From assembly GCA_050250665.1 (NCBI GenBank), contig JBFWOF010000024.1:1-64000 (forward strand): a stretch of 64,000 nt of DNA. Direction: 5' to 3'. The notes beneath the pieces are model-generated. The model ran no database searches. It worked only from the letters and a program-made list of their open reading frames with translations, and had not been told where the DNA came from. The DNA comes from JADKFD01 sp050250665 (lineage in GTDB: Bacteria; Pseudomonadota; Gammaproteobacteria; Xanthomonadales; SZUA-5). The position numbers and the translations under genes were made by a program. Each line of letters starts with the position of its first letter. Position 1 is the first letter of the stretch. Below, piece after piece: positions 62,586-64,000 of the stretch.

Positions 62586-63803
62586 ATGACCGTCGAAGTC
62601 AAAGTCCCCATCCTGCCGGAATCGGTTGCCGACGCGATCATCGCGACCTGGCACAAGAAACCCGGTGACTCGGTTACTCGTGAAGAGAACCTGGTGGATC
62701 TCGAAACCGACAAGGTAGTGCTCGAAGTGCCCTCGCCGGTGGACGGCGTGCTGGTGTCGATCGTCAAGCAGACCGGTGACACCGTCACCAGCCAGGAGCT
62801 GATCGCCACCATCCAGGAGGGCGCCGCCGCAGCAGCAGCGCCGGCCAAGTCGGCGACTCCGGATGCCGCGAGTCCCGAGGTCCGAGTCCCGAGTCCCGCA
62901 TCGAGTGATCAGGCCCCTTCGGTGCGCCGCATTGCCGCCGAAACCGGCATTGATCCGGCCACCGTCAGCGGCACCGGTCGCGGCGACCGTGTCACCAAGG
63001 AAGACATGCTCAAGGCGCAGAGCGCTCCGGCAGCCGCGCCGACCGGCAAAGCCGTGGCCACCACTGCCGCCGCCGGCACTGCCATCAGCCTCTCCGGCGA
63101 AGGCCGTGCCGAGCAACGCGTGCCAATGACCCGGCTGCGCCAGCGCATCGCAGAGCGCATGATGCAGAGCAAGAATTCGATCGCCATGCTGACCTCGTTC
63201 AACGAGATCAACATGAAGCCGGTCATGGACATCCGCAAGAAGTACGCGGATACCTTTCAGCAGGTCCACGGCATCAAGCTCGGCTTCATGAGCTTCTTCG
63301 TCAAGGCCTGCACCGAGGCCCTGAAGCTGCACCCGATCATCAACGCCAGCGTCGATGGCAACGATGTGGTCTATCACGCCTATCAGGACATCGGTGTCGC
63401 CGTGGCCACGCCCAAGGGCCTGGTGGTTCCGGTGTTGCGCAATACCGACTCTCTCGGTCTTGCCGATATTGAAAAAGCCATCGGCGACTTCGCCAAGCAG
63501 GCCCGTGAAGGCGGCATGCAGCTTGAAGATCTGCAGGGCGGCACCTTCACCATCACCAACGGCGGCACCTTCGGTTCACTGTTCTCGACGCCCATCGTCA
63601 ACCCGCCGCAGAGCGCGATCCTCGGCATGCACGCCATCAAGGAGCGCGCCGTCGTCGAAGACGGCCAGGTCGTCGCCCGCCCGATGATGTACGTGGCCAT
63701 CAGCTACGATCACCGCATCATCGACGGCAAGGACGCCGTTCTGTTCCTGGTCGCGGTCAAGAACTTCCTCGAAGATCCGGTGAGGTTGATGCTGCATCTT
63801 TGA
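62586..63803 (+). CDS. sucB: Dihydrolipoyllysine-residue succinyltransferase (E2)
   Basis: A 405-residue E2 of the 2-oxoglutarate dehydrogenase complex. Residues 1-78 form the lipoyl domain, with the modified lysine in DLETDKVVLEVPSPVDG. A short linker has an unusual 7-bp repeat tract. Residues about 112-140 are the E1/E3-binding domain (SVRRIAAETGIDPATVSGTG). The acyltransferase core from about 175 ends with the catalytic AISYDHRIIDGKDAVLFL (HxxxDG). AAGGA lies eight bases before the ATG. A perfect 12-bp hairpin spans its stop codon. Confidence 0.98.
   Translation: MTVEVKVPILPESVADAIIATWHKKPGDSVTREENLVDLETDKVVLEVPSPVDGVLVSIVKQTGDTVTSQELIATIQEGAAAAAAPAKSATPDAASPEVRVPSPASSDQAPSVRRIAAETGIDPATVSGTGRGDRVTKEDMLKAQSAPAAAPTGKAVATTAAAGTAISLSGEGRAEQRVPMTRLRQRIAERMMQSKNSIAMLTSFNEINMKPVMDIRKKYADTFQQVHGIKLGFMSFFVKACTEALKLHPIINASVDGNDVVYHAYQDIGVAVATPKGLVVPVLRNTDSLGLADIEKAIGDFAKQAREGGMQLEDLQGGTFTITNGGTFGSLFSTPIVNPPQSAILGMHAIKERAVVEDGQVVARPMMYVAISYDHRIIDGKDAVLFLVAVKNFLEDPVRLMLHL
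62869..62896 (+). repeat. Four 7-bp CGAGTCC-like units inside sucB
   Basis: CGAGTCC, CGAGGTC, CGAGTCC, CGAGTCC run end to end (62869-62896) in the flexible linker and encode SPEVRVPSP. A change of one unit would shift the frame, three would not. Confidence 0.85.
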
Positions 63804-63821
63804 TCGGCAGATCAAAGATGC
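63794..63821 (+). terminator. Perfect hairpin across the sucB stop codon
   Basis: GCATCTTTGATC-GGCA-GATCAAAGATGC is a 12-bp perfect stem with a 4-base loop; the TGA stop is at 63801-63803 within it. There is no T-run. It may slow degradation of the sucAB part of the mRNA or act as a partial terminator before lpd. Confidence 0.55.
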
Positions 63822-63829
63822 CGTGAAAC

Positions 63830-63917
63830 GTCAAAAGTAAAACGTCAATAGGATCGGCTCTGCCGATCCCGGAGCCGTAAGCCGCCCTTTGTTGACGTTT
63901 GACGTTTTACGTTTGAC
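63830..63917. repeat. Inverted repeat between sucB and lpd
   Basis: Arms GTCAAAAGTAAAACGTCAA (63830-63848) and TTGACGTTTTACGTTTGAC (63899-63917) are complementary at 18 of 19 bases, with a second hairpin GGATCGGC-TCT-GCCGATCC (63851-63869) inside. Confidence 0.85.
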
Positions 63918-63977
63918 CTGCCCAACAAACACCTCATGGCAATTCGCCGCCGCCCAGCCACAAGGTAACCCCAAACC

Positions 63978-64000
63978 ATGTCCTCCCACTTCGACGTCCT
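63978..64000 (+). CDS. lpdA: Dihydrolipoyl dehydrogenase, first codons only (cut by window end)
   Basis: ATG at 63978 begins MSSHFDV, in the position after sucB where the E3 gene normally lies. The identity rests on context and these few residues only. Confidence 0.6.

Overview
The window is high-GC bacterial chromosome, most consistent with a gammaproteobacterium of the Lysobacterales (Xanthomonadales) or a close relative. The evidence is the gene set (a DbpA helicase, DUF3011, DUF3570/DUF4266, a c-di-GMP-rich signalling set, sucA-sucB-lpd) and the dense extragenic repeats of the type GTGGGAGCGG..CCGCGA / GTAGGAGCGACC..GTCGCGAC. The assignment is inferred from these features; no rRNA or tRNA gene is present to confirm it.

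Layout. 0-4.8 kb: a CIA30-like exported protein, a frameshifted DUF885 peptidase-like gene, a DUF1272-GNAT fusion, and a PepSY/b-type cytochrome pair. 5-12 kb: a membrane PAS-GGDEF-EAL protein, then a minus-strand redox cluster (TlpA-like thioredoxin, DUF4266 lipoprotein, DUF3570 barrel, ApbE flavin transferase), a secreted cupredoxin and small exported proteins. 12.9-17.4 kb: a signalling block (REC-PP2C phosphatase, STAS protein, and opposite them a REC-PAS-degenerate GGDEF-EAL protein). 17.5-25.6 kb: a C-terminally anchored 'choice-of-anchor I' protein, an aminotransferase, glutaredoxin, sdaA, an SGNH hydrolase and an M23 peptidase. 26.4-30.5 kb: ppsA and its regulator ppsR on one strand, separated by a VapC/FitB-like toxin-antitoxin pair. 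30.6-43.3 kb: housekeeping genes (rlmJ, dbpA, a fatty acid desaturase, pyrD-murB, ispG) with an orphan PIN protein and several repeat arrays.

The most striking part is 43.4-58.4 kb. It encodes a putative electron route across the whole envelope. The parts are a cytoplasmic FAD/NAD(P) oxidoreductase fused to two cyclic-nucleotide-binding domains and a four-cluster ferredoxin, a membrane protein with histidines placed as in b-type cytochromes, an FHA-TM-decaheme cytochrome c, a large lipoprotein with two GlcG/HbpS-like domains, an outer-membrane beta-barrel, and a 1296-residue exported decaheme cytochrome ending in an LVIVD-type beta-propeller. The order resembles porin-cytochrome conduits, but these fusions are not those of the well-studied Mtr or Pcc systems. 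Electron direction and partner are unknown. 58.5-64 kb holds a DUF423 protein and the 2-oxoglutarate dehydrogenase operon sucA-sucB-(lpd), cut by the window end.

Intergenic DNA is rich in repeats: 77-bp, 71-bp and ~325-bp tandem arrays, three 7-bp microsatellites, long inverted-repeat elements and GTCATTGCGAGG-type palindromes. No transposase, CRISPR array, tRNA or rRNA gene was found.
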